This document shows, piece by piece, positions 23,235-34,428 of a stretch of DNA of 64,000 nucleotides; position 1 is the first letter of the stretch; every line of letters starts with the position of its first letter. Source of the stretch: Arachnopeziza araneosa (Eukaryota; Ascomycota; Leotiomycetes; Helotiales; Arachnopezizaceae); contig QYAI01000090.1 of assembly GCA_003988855.1 (NCBI GenBank), positions 123,179 through 187,178 on the forward strand, in the 5' to 3' direction. Made by a program: the position numbers and the translations under genes. The notes under the pieces were generated by a model. The model was not told the DNA's origin and did no database searches. It worked only from the letters and a program-made list of their open reading frames with translations.

Positions 23235-24034
23235 GGTAAGATGTGAGATGTTGTGGATCGCAAGGAGGTAGTGTGGAAATAAAGATGGACAAGACTCTCT
23301 CGTAAGGTAGTTGTAGAGGAGTATCTAATGATTGATTGTTTGGATGCTGATGTTTCCCCATTGCGGAGTCTTGAGCGTTTATATACATCTCGCGATGATT
23401 GAGTTTGTTGATCTGATGTCTACACTACGAATACGACGGAGAAACCGTACGTAAAAAGTAATCTGAGATCTTTACGTACAAGTACGGATGCAGAAACCAT
23501 ACGTGAAGACGGCAAGGTCCGATCTTATAAGTCGGGACAGCATCCCAAGCTGGGAGGCGACGTGATGTTCCGGTGCAATGGGACTTACTGCTCGCATGGC
23601 ATCCGAAGACTCCGCCTGGTGGCTGGGAAGCTCGTGAAGTATTATTTGGGAATGAGGCTGCGTTTTTTCTTCTCGAAAACCAGTTTCCCCGGGAAGCTGA
23701 CAAGATATTCAATTCAACCATGCGTTTTGCCAAGAAGACCAATGTCTCAAAGAAGTGTAGCGGCGGGAAGAAGTCTGGCACGGACCGGAATGCCAAGCAG
23801 AGCGTCTGCCCAAAAGCGTATAGTCCAACTGCGCCGCCGTGCGCCACCATTGTCCCCTGCGGCTTCAATGTCCTGCTTACTACTCACCAAAATAGATACT
23901 GCTGGCAATTCATAGTAAAGAGAAGCACATCAGTGAATCAAACCTGCCAAAACAAGGAGGTTGTTCGGCATCCCAACTCCAACCATTGACCTTGGTGGAC
24001 CCTTCTACCTTGCTCGTTCATCAATTCATGCACC
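23235..24034. other. Intergenic region with short inverted repeat
   Basis: This holds the promoters of two divergent genes. A perfect 9-bp inverted repeat, GTACGTAAA / TTTACGTAC, lies at 23447-23455 and 23471-23479, next to a related motif near 23497. Open frames in 23425-23989 lack any recognisable domain. Confidence 0.4.
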
Positions 24035-25646
24035 ATGCCTAAGGAGTGGCACTTTGTAGCAGCTACCAGCGACGGGAGAGTGAAGGATGAGGGCATCAAA
24101 AAGCTTGTTCGGCGGACCGCCATGCTAGAATTTCGCCGAAATGAGCGATTAGAACGCATGAATCGGCTGCACGCTGAGAGTTCGACTGGACAGGAAAATT
24201 CGCACCGTCAGGGGCTTGATGAAGGGGACGACATGCAGGTGCAATGGAAGGCTACTCTAGTGGATATTGGCCCAACTGCTACCTTTGATCCATTCGTCAC
24301 CACAACCTTAAATTCCAACAAGAGTTATATCAGGCTCTTTACTCGCTGTAAGTCTTTGTTCATTTACTACTCGAACATGGCGCAACAACCGGTTCTACTC
24401 TACCTTCACAGCCTAACCCGGATACAGTTGTTTATAAAGCCGCTGTCCAAATACAACCGATGGGTCAGGATGTTACCAAGAATCCGTTTAGTGTCGTATT
24501 CGCTCGAAACGCCCTTGCGGATCCCTTGGTCCTGTCAGCTCTCCTTTATCACGCAAGCGTACACCAAGATAGTCGTAGCCCCGAAGCACTCCAACATGAG
24601 GCAGAGACAGCCCGCCAGCTTGCCAGCCGACTTGTAAATCCTGAAGAAGCTTCCAGCGACAGTGTAATCGCCGCAGTTGGACTTTTGGCAGCTACCGGTG
24701 TAAGGCTTGACTGATTCCTACTACACTCTGCAGTCTCACTTACCTTGTCAATCTAGAATATTACGGGAGACGCCGACAGAGAATCCTTTCACTGGGATGC
24801 TCTGCAGAAGTTAGTCAAATCAAGAGGCGGTCTAGAAGCTCTAGGCTGGGATGGCGCCTTGGCTATGATGCTGTCAGTGTATGTATCTTCAAGTTGTGAG
24901 ATTGGTACGCAGCTAATAAGTGCAGAGGTGATATGATTTCGACTACAATTGCATTTTCAAAGCCCAAGCTACATTGCCCACAAGTACCAAGTGGGTTAGT
25001 GCGCGAGTCTCTCCATCTCATGCCGTTTATTTCGCTGTATACACAGAAACAAGGTCTCCAGGATCAGATTTCGGAACTAACTATGCTGATACAATCAATA
25101 TCGGAATTAGCGGCTCAAACTCTGAAACCGAACAATCTCCTCAGAGAATCTACTGCTTCAATCATTTCCCATACGCAGGTCATCTCAGCAATTGAGCACC
25201 GTATTTTATCAATCGAAGGCCCAGACGATGTCACACAATCAGACCTTCCAATTATTTGTGTCATCAAGAGTGCAAAAATTGCAGCACTTATCTCAACCAC
25301 ATACTACTTTCGCACCATGACAATCACTTCTGCTATCCTTCGCAGTCTTCGAAGACGAATGGTCGGTGCTCTCGAAATCCTGGACGAAGTTCCGCGCGAC
25401 GGGTTTGAAATAGACTCTCTGAAGTTACTTCTCTGGGCATGCTGGGTTGGGGGATTGGTCGCCGAGGATCAGGAGTGGTATGCGGCCCGGATCTATCGCT
25501 ACATGACGTGGATGAATTTGCACCGCTGGGAGGACGTGGAATCTTGTCTTCAGGGGTTCATACTGGCTTCAAAGAAACATCATTCCGCTGGGACAACCTT
25601 ATGGCAACGAGCGATGGACCAACCATCGAGACTATTTACACCATGA
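24035..25646 (+). CDS. Fungal-specific transcription-factor-domain protein (no zinc cluster)
   Basis: Seen: four exons, 24035-24347, 24428-24699, 24757-24878 and 24926-25646, give 475 residues with phase-consistent GT-AG introns of 80, 57 and 47 nt. The N-terminus starts MPKEWHFVAATSDGR and is followed by a basic stretch, LVRRTAMLEFRRNERLER. Later blocks include NPFSVVFARNALADPLVLSA, HWDALQKLVKSRGGLEAL and the C-terminal KLLLWACWVGGLVAEDQEW. Family knowledge: this is the layout of fungal regulators with a PF11951-type domain lacking the Zn2Cys6 finger, often labelled tachykinin-family proteins. Inference: a nuclear regulator or a cofactor of one. The third intron could shift by a few bases (GTGTAT or GTATGT donor), which would alter one or two residues. 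Confidence 0.8.
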
Positions 25647-27130
25647 ATAATCTTTGCACGTTCAACTTGAATTGACTTCCACAAATGAAAAGTTCTTAGA
25701 CTATGTATTCAGCCCTTCTCTCTGTATGATAAGACCAATTACAACAGCTCGTACATCAGGAGAGTGAAAGGATAGCCTTGGAAATTAATAAACGTCAAGA
25801 ATCGTCTTCATGCCCACAATACACCAGGCTTGTAAGTAAACTTCACTTATGACGGTAGCTTTCCCTTCAAAGGCACCAATTAATTATAACTGTCTCAGCT
25901 CATTAGTGTTGGCGAGGCTAACCGATATAATCCAAGACAACAAATGAGCCCATTAAAGTCTATTTCCGCCTTTGGACCTGAGCAGTCGCTCCTCTAACCC
26001 TGGCCGAAGCCAAAATCCTGCGCATCTTGATGAGTTAACTGGGCCATGTTTAGGGCATCTCCTTGTAGCCCGTCGTAAATAGGTTATTATTTTTCTGTTT
26101 TATAAATAGAAATTCTGCTAATATCCCTTTGAACCTAGCAAAATGCTTGGTGGTGTGTATTCTCGCTTCCCTTTCAAGTTTGTCAAAAGTCCCTGCTGGG
26201 TCAAGTGTAGTACTATTATTTTCTCTCGGGCTTGGAAAGGAAAATTGGTACTATTTCTGCTACATATATTTGCTCTGCTCAGTGAAATTTAAATTTCGTC
26301 TCCCTCATATCCACATCGATAAAGGTACAATTCAATTAGGAAGGTACTTGATTGAACGCTCTCTCTACGGAAGATCGTCCAGGAAAGTGTGGAGCTCCGG
26401 AGCGGAGCTTATCTATGACGTATGATTCCGCGGGACACCGCAATGAGTCTCTAGACGTGGTAGGCGGACGCGTAGCGAGATTCCCACAGCGTGGGTGTTC
26501 AGGCTCGATAGTGACGGAACATCGTACGACTTGTTTCCGCGGGGGACTCACTGCATGCACATCGCCCCCGCTTGTCCCGCGTTATCCGGGGTGCTTTGAG
26601 TAATTTGTATGTACAGTGGTAGTTATTAACTCTTCAACTTAAATTGAAGATAGAACAAGAACCTAAGTAGTAGGTTTTTTTCCCTTTGAGAGATAGAACA
26701 TACCGAATTTATGTGTACATTAGATCTATTATAGAGTGGGTTTTATAAAATGTTGGGTATTTGTGGATCCCAAACTAATCACAAGGGTAATCATATATCA
26801 CGTTTTGAGTCTCTCATTGGTTCTATTGCTCTTAGAGTTCGGATTATTACATGAAGAATAGACAGCAATGCGGATCTTTCACTAATTAGGATAAATTCCA
26901 AATCGCTAATTCTTTCCTGAATATATTGAAAATCGAGGAGAATGATCTTGCAGGCACTCCCTGTAAATGCGCTAACAGTAATGCACCGCTATGCTTACGT
27001 GTACCTAGGTACCTGCCTCGGTATATATGGGGGAGACGGAAATCCCCTGATGCCAAAGCCGGACTACGACGGATTCTTAGTTACGACAATTACATCTTCT
27101 TCAGTGCGACGGTTGTGATCTGACTGCAAC
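25647..27130. other. Long intergenic region
   Basis: AT-rich for the most part. A more GC-rich island at 26340-26600 has open frames on both strands but no recognisable domain. The palindrome GTACCTAGGTAC recurs near 27001, about 130 bp before the carboxylesterase ATG. No RNA gene or clear repeat element was found. Confidence 0.35.
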
Positions 27131-28783
27131 ATGAAGCTCGCGCTGCTATCCATCCTCGTGTGGGCGATGGGCGCTGTGTTTGGCTATGGAGAGCAGCACC
27201 CGCGACACAACAACAATAATAGTAATAGTGTCACAGTCCAAACTTCCACTGGCACCTACATAGGCTTCATTGATCCCACGTATCCACGGACGCGCCAATT
27301 CCTCTCCATCCCATTCGCCGAACCACCCGTGCTAGGACGCCGCTGGCTGCCTCCACAGAAGTTGCCGCCATCAAACCAGTCTTCGTACTCTACAAGGTTC
27401 CCGCCGTCATGTCCGCAGTTTGTGACGGCCGTCGAGTCATTATGGAACCTGAACCTGACCCACGGAAACCTCATCTATAATGGTAATCAGAATGATTCGT
27501 CTGGGATGGTGGGTGAGGCGACCTCCGAGGACTGCCTATACCTCGCCCTCTGGGCTCCCACGACGCCTTCGCTTGAACCGCTGCCGGTACTCTTGTTCCT
27601 GACCGGCGGGGGCCTTATTATCGGTGGCGTTGATATCCCGTGGCAAGTACCCGTATCATGGATTGAGCGGTCACAGTCGCATATCGTCATCACGATCAAC
27701 TACCGTCTAGGCATCTTGGGTTTTCCTAACGCGCGCGGGCTGGTGAGCAACGATAGTACCACGACCCAGAATCTCGGTATCCTCGATATGCGGATGGCCC
27801 TTGAGTGGGTACAAGATAATGTTGCATCCTTCGGTGGGGATCCCGCTCGCATCACACTATGGGGGCAGTCTGCGGGGGCTGTTGCCGCAGATATCCTCGC
27901 CTTTGCTTACCCCGAGGAGCCAATTGCCCAGGCCATCTTCCTGGAGTCCGGGACCGCGTTCAGTGCCGTGAACGCCGTCAAGCGCCGGGACGCGACGCAT
28001 TCCAACTTCACCTACGTTGCAAACGCGATGGGCTGTAATATCAGCGTCTATGGCTATAGCGATGTCAGCGGCGCGGCGGAACTCGACTGCATGCGTCACG
28101 TACCATTTGCCCAGCTGATTAACTTCGTTGGCGGCGAGTTTGTCGATGCAGGCACAAATCCCCTTCTTGCCTTTGGCCTCATTCCAGACGATCGAGTCTA
28201 CTTTTTCAACTACACGGCCCGGGCCGAAGCGGGCCAGATTGCACACGTGCCGACCCTTATCTCGATCACGGCCAACGAGTTCTCGTCGTTGGTTCCATGG
28301 CCAGTAGATAACCTGACTGCTGGCCCTGACCAGGCTACTGTCACGGCAGAGGACGTGGCGCTTGCAGTGTGTCCGGCCTTGAATGCTACCGCATATCGGA
28401 ACCAGTTAGGAACAGATGTACCTGTCTTTCAGTTTCTCTATGCCGGTATATTTCCCAACTTGAATTATTACAAGTGGCTCGGTGCATATCATGCAAGTGA
28501 CTTGCCTATCATTTTTGGCACATATCACCTCCTTGACCTCATCGCCCCAACTACTCCCTTTGAAATCGAGGTTAGCCAATCGGTGCAGGACCATGTTCTC
28601 GCCTTTGCTGCGGATCCGTATAACGGGCCGCAGAAATTGGGGTGGCAGCCAATAGTCGTTGGTGTTCCGAGTGGGAGAGATGTCCTCCGCTTCGGCGCGG
28701 ATGGAAAAGTATTTGACTTTATTAATGGGACCGAGGTAGACGGAGTATGTGCGGGAATTGGAGAATATAATCCATTCCCGTGA
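27131..28783 (+). CDS. Secreted type-B carboxylesterase
   Basis: Seen: an intronless frame of 550 residues. The signal peptide is MKLALLSILVWAMGAVFGYG. Family landmarks are SEDCLYL at residues 132-138, the oxyanion-type TGGGLIIGG at about 158-166, and the nucleophile elbow GQSAG with Ser near 247 (GESAG in most relatives). ITANEFSSL and the His of GAYHASDLP complete a plausible triad. Numerous Asn-x-Ser/Thr sites fit secretion. Family knowledge: PF00135 carboxylesterase/lipase family, usual length 500-580. Inference: an extracellular ester hydrolase. Its coding region is richer in GC than the flanks. No partner genes for a pathway are adjacent. Confidence 0.93.
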   Translation: MKLALLSILVWAMGAVFGYGEQHPRHNNNNSNSVTVQTSTGTYIGFIDPTYPRTRQFLSIPFAEPPVLGRRWLPPQKLPPSNQSSYSTRFPPSCPQFVTAVESLWNLNLTHGNLIYNGNQNDSSGMVGEATSEDCLYLALWAPTTPSLEPLPVLLFLTGGGLIIGGVDIPWQVPVSWIERSQSHIVITINYRLGILGFPNARGLVSNDSTTTQNLGILDMRMALEWVQDNVASFGGDPARITLWGQSAGAVAADILAFAYPEEPIAQAIFLESGTAFSAVNAVKRRDATHSNFTYVANAMGCNISVYGYSDVSGAAELDCMRHVPFAQLINFVGGEFVDAGTNPLLAFGLIPDDRVYFFNYTARAEAGQIAHVPTLISITANEFSSLVPWPVDNLTAGPDQATVTAEDVALAVCPALNATAYRNQLGTDVPVFQFLYAGIFPNLNYYKWLGAYHASDLPIIFGTYHLLDLIAPTTPFEIEVSQSVQDHVLAFAADPYNGPQKLGWQPIVVGVPSGRDVLRFGADGKVFDFINGTEVDGVCAGIGEYNPFP

Positions 28784-28924
28784 GAAGGTCTGTTTAGTTA
28801 ATTCACAGAGTGGTTGTAAGTTGTAACAACAAATTAGTTATACTCTTGATATAACCACACCTGTGACACTTTAATAGAAAAAGAATCACCCAAAATAAAG
28901 TTTTCTTTTTAGAAAAAAGTTTCA
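28784..28924. other. 3' flank of carboxylesterase
   Basis: Short AT-rich stretch. It should contain the carboxylesterase polyadenylation signals; no exact site is assigned. Confidence 0.3.
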
Positions 28925-29389
28925 ATACAGATGAAAGTTTTTATGGAATATACAACGATGTTGATATTAAGCTCCTTCTTGATGTTGGAGCAGATCCCAA
29001 CATCAAAACAAAGGCATCACATTGCATTAAAGCCAACAGATTTGAAAGTGGATATTTCAATTCAGCAGTCAAAGTTGCAGCCAAATCCGGCAACATACCT
29101 ATGTTCCAGCTACTCCTCGACCGTGGGATGGCCCTTTTCCATGCCTGCGAATGGGTTGATAACACTGAAGTTGTGAAGAAATTCATTTCCTTGGGCGTCT
29201 GGCTAAACTTTCCTTCGCCGGGAGATATCGGCTAAGCACTGATGAACGCCATTCATAATGGAAATAAAAACATTATCCAAGAACTTCTCGATGCTGACAT
29301 AGACGTTAACCTAGCCGCTGGGGACTCTGGCACGGCACTTATAACGGCCATCAGCAAAGGCAGCAGCATGTTGGTAGTCCAATTGTTGG
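28925..29389 (+). pseudogene. 5' remnant of ankyrin-repeat gene
   Basis: Seen: one frame reads ankyrin-type units: DVDIKLLLDVGADPN, VKVAAKSGNIPMFQLLLDRG, NTEVVKKFISLG, ALMNAIHNGNKNIIQELLDA, ALITAISKGSSMLVVQLL. It is interrupted by a TAA at 29233-29235 and shifts frame at about 29388, after which the array continues intact. A TAG closes the frame near 28909 and no ATG exon was found, so the 5' end is also missing. Inference: the upstream half of the ankyrin gene has decayed while the downstream half stays open. Confidence 0.75.
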
Positions 29390-30532
29390 ATGGGAGCAGA
29401 TCCAAATATCAAAGCAGGGAGATGGGGTACCGCACTTTCGATTGCGGCCAAGGAAGGCGACGATGAAATGTTTTACGAACTAGTCAAGAGAGGTGCAGGC
29501 ATCAATATGACTTATGGATCCTATGGGACAGCGCTTCAGGCAGCGATCAGCTCAGAATATTACCATTTGGCACATGAGTTGCTGGATCGTGGAGCCCACC
29601 CCGCTGCTCCAGGCCATTATGTAACTCCCTTGATTTGTGCAAGTGGATCTGGAAAGTCTGGACAGGCCGAGCTTGTCGCGCGTCTCATAAGTCTCGGTGG
29701 TGATCTCGACGTATTTGATATCGATAGACCGGAGGACTTAGCACAATATAACGCACTCCAGATTGCCGCGAGAGCCGGGAATGAGGCCACGGTAAAGTTG
29801 TTACTTGATGCTGGGGCAAGTATCAATGCTGTTGGAGGAAAATATGGAACAGCTTTGATTGTAGCAACCGAGAGGAACCACAAGTCAATTGTTCGTTTGC
29901 TGCTGGATCGAAGTGCAGATGTCAATCTTGTTGGTGAATTCGGCACCGCATTGCAAGCAGCGGCAAGAGCGGGAACAGTTGCGGCTGTAGAATTGCTCCT
30001 AGAGAAGCGGGCAAACGTCAATATTGTTGGTGGAGAGTACGGAACTACTCTTCAAGCTGCGTGCCAAACACCACGGTCGAAGATCGTCGAAGAGCTGCTG
30101 GCTCGCGGTGCGGAAGTGAATACAAACTGTGGCCGAAATAGTAACCCACTACAAGCAGTGGCTTTTAATGGACATTTGGAGCACATCAAGACCTTGCTTG
30201 ATCATAGTGCTGATATCAATCTTCCGGGTGGGCAGTATGGATATGCACTGCAAGCTGCAGCATGCTCACTGAGGTGCGACCAGGAAGGCTTGGATTTGAT
30301 GCAATACCTCCTCAACAAGAGCGCGAATGTGAATGCAGTGGGAGGAGAGTATGGTACGGCGTTGCAAGCTGCCTCGTATCATTTCAAGCCCTATGTAGAG
30401 CTATTACTGAAGCATGGGGCGGATCTAAGAATAGAAGGTGGGAAATATGGAAGCGCAATCGGCGCTGCGAAAGAAAAGGGATTCAATAGGGTAGTAAAGC
30501 TACTCATGATCAGCATGGAGGATAAAGCATGA
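29390..30532 (+). CDS. Ankyrin-repeat protein (open 3' part)
   Basis: Seen: 380 residues from the ATG at 29390, made almost wholly of ankyrin repeats, roughly ten units. Examples are MGADPNIKAGRWGTALSIAA, LLDAGASINAVGGKYGTALI, LLEKRANVNIVGGEYGTTLQ and LLKHGADLRIEGGKYGSAIG. The recurrent NAVGGxYGTALQAA wording is typical of fungal NLR-associated ankyrin arrays, where units are highly alike. Family knowledge: these arrays often form the ligand-binding end of fungal STAND proteins. Inference: the remaining repeat domain of a formerly larger receptor. The ATG falls inside a repeat unit, so it may not be the original start. Confidence 0.7.
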   Translation: MGADPNIKAGRWGTALSIAAKEGDDEMFYELVKRGAGINMTYGSYGTALQAAISSEYYHLAHELLDRGAHPAAPGHYVTPLICASGSGKSGQAELVARLISLGGDLDVFDIDRPEDLAQYNALQIAARAGNEATVKLLLDAGASINAVGGKYGTALIVATERNHKSIVRLLLDRSADVNLVGEFGTALQAAARAGTVAAVELLLEKRANVNIVGGEYGTTLQAACQTPRSKIVEELLARGAEVNTNCGRNSNPLQAVAFNGHLEHIKTLLDHSADINLPGGQYGYALQAAACSLRCDQEGLDLMQYLLNKSANVNAVGGEYGTALQAASYHFKPYVELLLKHGADLRIEGGKYGSAIGAAKEKGFNRVVKLLMISMEDKA

Positions 30533-30818
30533 ATAATGGAAGTGTTTTCGATTATTTCTAGAACGAAATGTATTGAGGTTAAACTACGTTATGATTTGTT
30601 GGTAATAATTTTACGAGTGCGTGGATGTCTTACTCCGAATCGGCAGCAACCAGGCTTACCAACACATAAGCACTATTTTCTTACTTTCCTCCCTAGGAAC
30701 CAGATGTGGGGCGAACCGCTATTAATTATCGCCAGCATCCACACCCTAATCGTATCCACCTCTCTTTGATACCCAACGTCAAGCATACCTCTATAAATTA
30801 CTTGGCTACCAGCTCAGG

Positions 30819-31814
30819 ATGTCTAAGAGCCCAGCTGCCAGTCCCGCATCTCCACCCGAAGAAGATAAGACTTCATCTACTCTCACTCTGCCGGATGGTC
30901 GAAAACTAGGCTATGCGCAATATGGCTCGTTGACAGGACGACCTGTCATTCTCCACCACGGCTTGGCAGGGTCTCGATTCGACGGCGCCTATTTCCACGA
31001 GGTTGGTCAGGAATTAGACGCCCGCATCATCGGTGTAGACAGGCCTGGGATGGGGTTAAGCTCACCGCATCCAACCCGAACGCTGCTTGATCTTGCCAAG
31101 GATGTGGAATATCTTACAGATCATCTGAAGCTAGCTAAATACAGTGTAATGGTACGAATCCCGATACCATAAGGACCAGCTGCTAAATGATGATAGGGGA
31201 TATCAGGAGGTGGTCCATCCACACTCGCTTGCGCTAAAGCATTACCACCTACAAAGCTTAAAGCTGTGAGCATGGTTGTGGCTCTCGGTCCACCAGACAT
31301 CGGCATGAATGGTGCCAGACTAATCAACCGCATCGGTTTCCCGTATGGTTTCCGCTACTGTCCCTCCTTTTTGAACCGATGGTTCTGGCAGCGAGATGCC
31401 ATCGGCCGTATTAATTTGAGCGACGAGGAGCGATTGAAGATAGTGCTACAGCAGGTCGAGGACTCCAAGTCGACAATGTCAGAGAAAGAACTTGCGGTGA
31501 TGAGCGATCATGAATTTCACCGGCTGTATCTACGGTCGACAAGGGAAGCCTTTGCGCAGGGCTTTGACGGGGTTTTGCTGGATGGTAAGCTGTGCTGTCT
31601 TGACTTTGGCTTCAAAGTGGAGGAAATCAGGCCTGATTTACCGGTGCAGCTGTGGTACGGGAAGCAGGATGTTTTTGTTCCGCCAAACCATGGGATCCAG
31701 TTAGCAAAGCGGCTGGGGAGTCGAGCGGATCTCAGACTCGAGGATGAGACACATGCGTGTCTTCCAGTTTCCAGGAAGAAGGAGATTATAGATAACCTCA
31801 TTAAAGCTATGTAA
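30819..31814 (+). CDS. Alpha/beta hydrolase
   Basis: Seen: two exons, 30819-31151 and 31197-31814, with a 45-nt intron (GTACGA...GATAG), give 316 residues. The oxyanion block HHGLAGSRFDGAYF precedes VDRPGMGLSS. The splice rebuilds the nucleophile elbow GISGGGP, in which Ser is the expected nucleophile. The acid is probably in YGKQDVFVPPNHG, and the His lies in EDETHACLPV. No signal peptide is seen; the N-terminus is Ser/Pro-rich. Family knowledge: typical cytosolic alpha/beta-hydrolase fold protein (PF00561/PF12697) of fungi. Inference: a hydrolase of unknown substrate. Confidence 0.88.
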
Positions 31815-32362
31815 AATCCCCAAGTCATCTACAGAATGATTACCGGGAGCTGAGATCTTGCGTTGCAATTGGGGGCCTGGCTCAAAAAATGTTCAGTGGT
31901 TTCTAATCGAAAACTCGTAGGTTTGGCTGTATATTAGACTCTTAATTAACCTAAATCTCCATTCAACCATTCTTAGGGCTGTCAGCTCATCTAACGTAAA
32001 AAAAATTCAGTCCATGTAGAGCATATGCAAAAATGCTTCTTGAGCATATACCTAACCTACAAGTTATTAGCAAGTAGTCTTTGTATCAAGGCCAGACTCT
32101 TAACTCAAATCATTGATACCATTTCGTAGCTGCGTTTCGAAGGCTGTTACACACCCTACCAGTAACACCACTAAGGGCAGGACGAAGCACTGTGGTTGGA
32201 AAACCGGAGTGATGATACTTTCTCTGCGATCTATCTGCATGGAGCTGTATGAACCTAAGTTGGTAAAGAGCAGGTTGCGGGGACTACCTCCGTAGATTGC
32301 TGCAAGAGAAATAGAAGACCATTGCTCTGCTTAGTCATATGATTAGTACATTGAAGTGAGTC
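31815..32362. other. Intergenic region
   Basis: AT-rich; the short open frame at 32113-32295 has no domain. It probably includes sequence from the decayed transposon that follows. Confidence 0.3.
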
Positions 32363-32767
32363 CTAGTTCTTAGTAGAGGCGAGGACTTTGAGAGGATCAC
32401 CCAGAATTTGTTGCAACGAAATCACCCAACCGGATTGATCTTCACGTGCTTTGAGATGATGAGCAAGAAGTTTGGCGTCTTCTCTAGCCTCTATAATTCG
32501 CCTAGCAAAAGCTCTGATCTGAGAATAAGTTAGTCTATAACCTAAGCTTTTCTGAGCTAACACCTAGTCGGTAAGACATTGCTCTTGAACTACTGAAAGC
32601 TTCTGCTAAAGCTCATGAGCTTCTTGCTTTGATATACCCCTACTTATCCGAAGTTAAAGAGTGCCTCGTGGTACGCCATATTCTCGCCTTGCCTTTGACT
32701 GAGACATGCTATTTGCGATCGCATTTAGTGCTTTTTGGATATCTTCTTCAGTATATGCAAGCTTCAT
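32363..32767 (-). mobile_element. Pogo-family transposase relic (N-terminal part)
   Basis: Seen: starting at the ATG at 32767 the minus strand reads MKLAYTEEDIQKALNAIANS, then SKARREYGVPRGTL, which is the psq-type helix-turn-helix of fungal pogo transposases. A TAA follows in frame. The second helix block, LAQKSLGYRLTYSQIRAFAR, lies further on in 32363-32563. No DDE catalytic region could be found after it. Family knowledge: Fot1/pogo elements of the Tc1-mariner superfamily. Inference: an old, truncated and stop-containing copy. Confidence 0.75.
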
Positions 32768-32890
32768 AATAAGTCTAAGGCGTGTGTTAAGTTTGAGATG
32801 ATTTAATTAAAAGGTAGTTGATATATTTAATATCTAAGTAGTGGGTAGGAGGCTTGGCGGTGAGCTAAGCGAGGTGCCAGCTTCAGGGGG

Positions 32891-33557
32891 GTGCCAGCTA
32901 CTAGGGGGTCCGACTTACTCGACAACGAGAAAGTCCCTTGGCGAGCAAGCGATAAGGAGTGGTGGAAGAGAACTCTTCCTAAATATAAGCTGAAAATGAA
33001 GGAGGTAGTAGACACCAAGACTACAGAGTCTGTATCAGAGAAGACGAACGGCGACTCGTCCCAAGAAGTAGTAGCAACGCCGGTGCCTTCGGCGGTCGTC
33101 AACCCAGTCAACCAGTCGAATATGTTCAAGACAAGAAGGACGGGTCCGGGTTAGAAGATGACGCCGAAGACGATGCTCAAGTGAGTGCCAAAGCAGCGAT
33201 CAACGATAAGAATCAAGAATTTCAAGCAGCCAAGACCGGCCAACCCGACCCTACAAATCCAAGTAACGTGGGGGCTGCCGCCCGGACGGAGGTGGTTCAG
33301 AGTCAAACGATCATTCGCGATCTTTGACAGCTTTACAAACCATAACCGACCTAACGGAATCTGCTTTTCCAGCAGGACTTGATCTTGGAGAAGTAGAAAG
33401 GAGGGAAAAGCAAAAAGCGGAAGCTAAGGATAAGAAGGAGAAGGAGCAGAACCGGAAAAACAAGGAGGAATTGTTGGAGTACGTGAGGAAGAGCGCAAGG
33501 AATATTATAGCCAGTGGCATTACGAATTCCTCGGGGAGTGTTACATTCACGGGATGA
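32891..33557 (+). pseudogene. Frameshifted gene for a charged protein, unknown function
   Basis: Seen: three adjoining frames give one continuous-looking hydrophilic protein. The first begins near 32891 with DNEKVPWRASDKEWWKRTL and stops at 33153. The second carries VQDKKDGSGLEDDAEDDAQ. The third, from about 33324, has TALQTITDLTESAF and a Lys/Glu-rich helix, and ends at 33557. Frame changes fall near 33115 and 33320. I do not recognise the family. Inference: a decayed gene, possibly linked to the neighbouring transposon relic. It could also be chance-charged sequence, although the matching composition across frames argues against that. Confidence 0.45.
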
Positions 33558-34428
33558 TGGATGGTGAGGCCATGGCTGCTCAGAATTGTGACGCGATACC
33601 GAAGACGCTGTTCGGGTTGCGGTAGTCATTTTAGTCTGTCGATGGTTCCTTCTCTTCACTCGAGTAATTTTTAATCTGCTTTCTTGCTTGTTCTTCAGTT
33701 TATTTTCATTTCAATTAGTGCAATGGGATGGGACTTTTCTGTTCTTGAGTTTGTTTTCATTTCGGTTTATGCAATATAATGGGATATAGTGCATTGAGAC
33801 AAGTTCCAGCTGACCTGCTGACCTCGTCAAGTTACCTCTTCCACTTGATGACAAGTGTACAATTCCATGTTTAATATTTGGCAGATTGGCTTATAAGGGT
33901 AGCTGTAATCTGATACTTTGTTTAAAAGGAAATCATATTCACTGTAAAAATTGAAATTGTGCTTTGCTAAGTAGCCTGCCAAGCGTAGCGTTTCGATAGT
34001 AATAATTGTGCGCTAGGAGCCCTACTATTTATTTAAGGTATTTTCAAAATTGACTATGTTGATTCCTCTTCGTCGTTGCATTCTCCCTCCAACCAGAGGA
34101 GGAAAGTGGTATTCTCCTCCATGGCTGATAGGACAGATCATTTTACTTGGCAATACTTGTCATGCCAATAAACAGCTGGCACAATTAGCAACCCGCCGGA
34201 CAGAGTTTCGAAATTGGCTGGTCGTGTCATGGCACGCAGTCTTCAGCATTTCCCATTGCAAAAGAATTCGCAGCTAAGTCTAAGAGGCCAGAAAAATGCG
34301 GCAAATATGCATTGAAGGAGTAGAGAACAAAATAGAGTACCTTGGGTAGAGGGTAGAGCGAGAGTCGTGTTGGAAGGGAAGTTAAAAATAGTCTCGAATT
34401 GCCTAGGCTATCTCTTCTAAACCTCTAT
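33558..34428. other. Intergenic AT-rich region
   Basis: No supported gene; the open frame 34050-34277 lacks any recognisable motif. Confidence 0.3.

Noticed and set aside
26129..26603. Open frames on both strands in a GC-rich island
   Set aside because: No start with believable context, no domain; mutual overlap on both strands suggests composition only.
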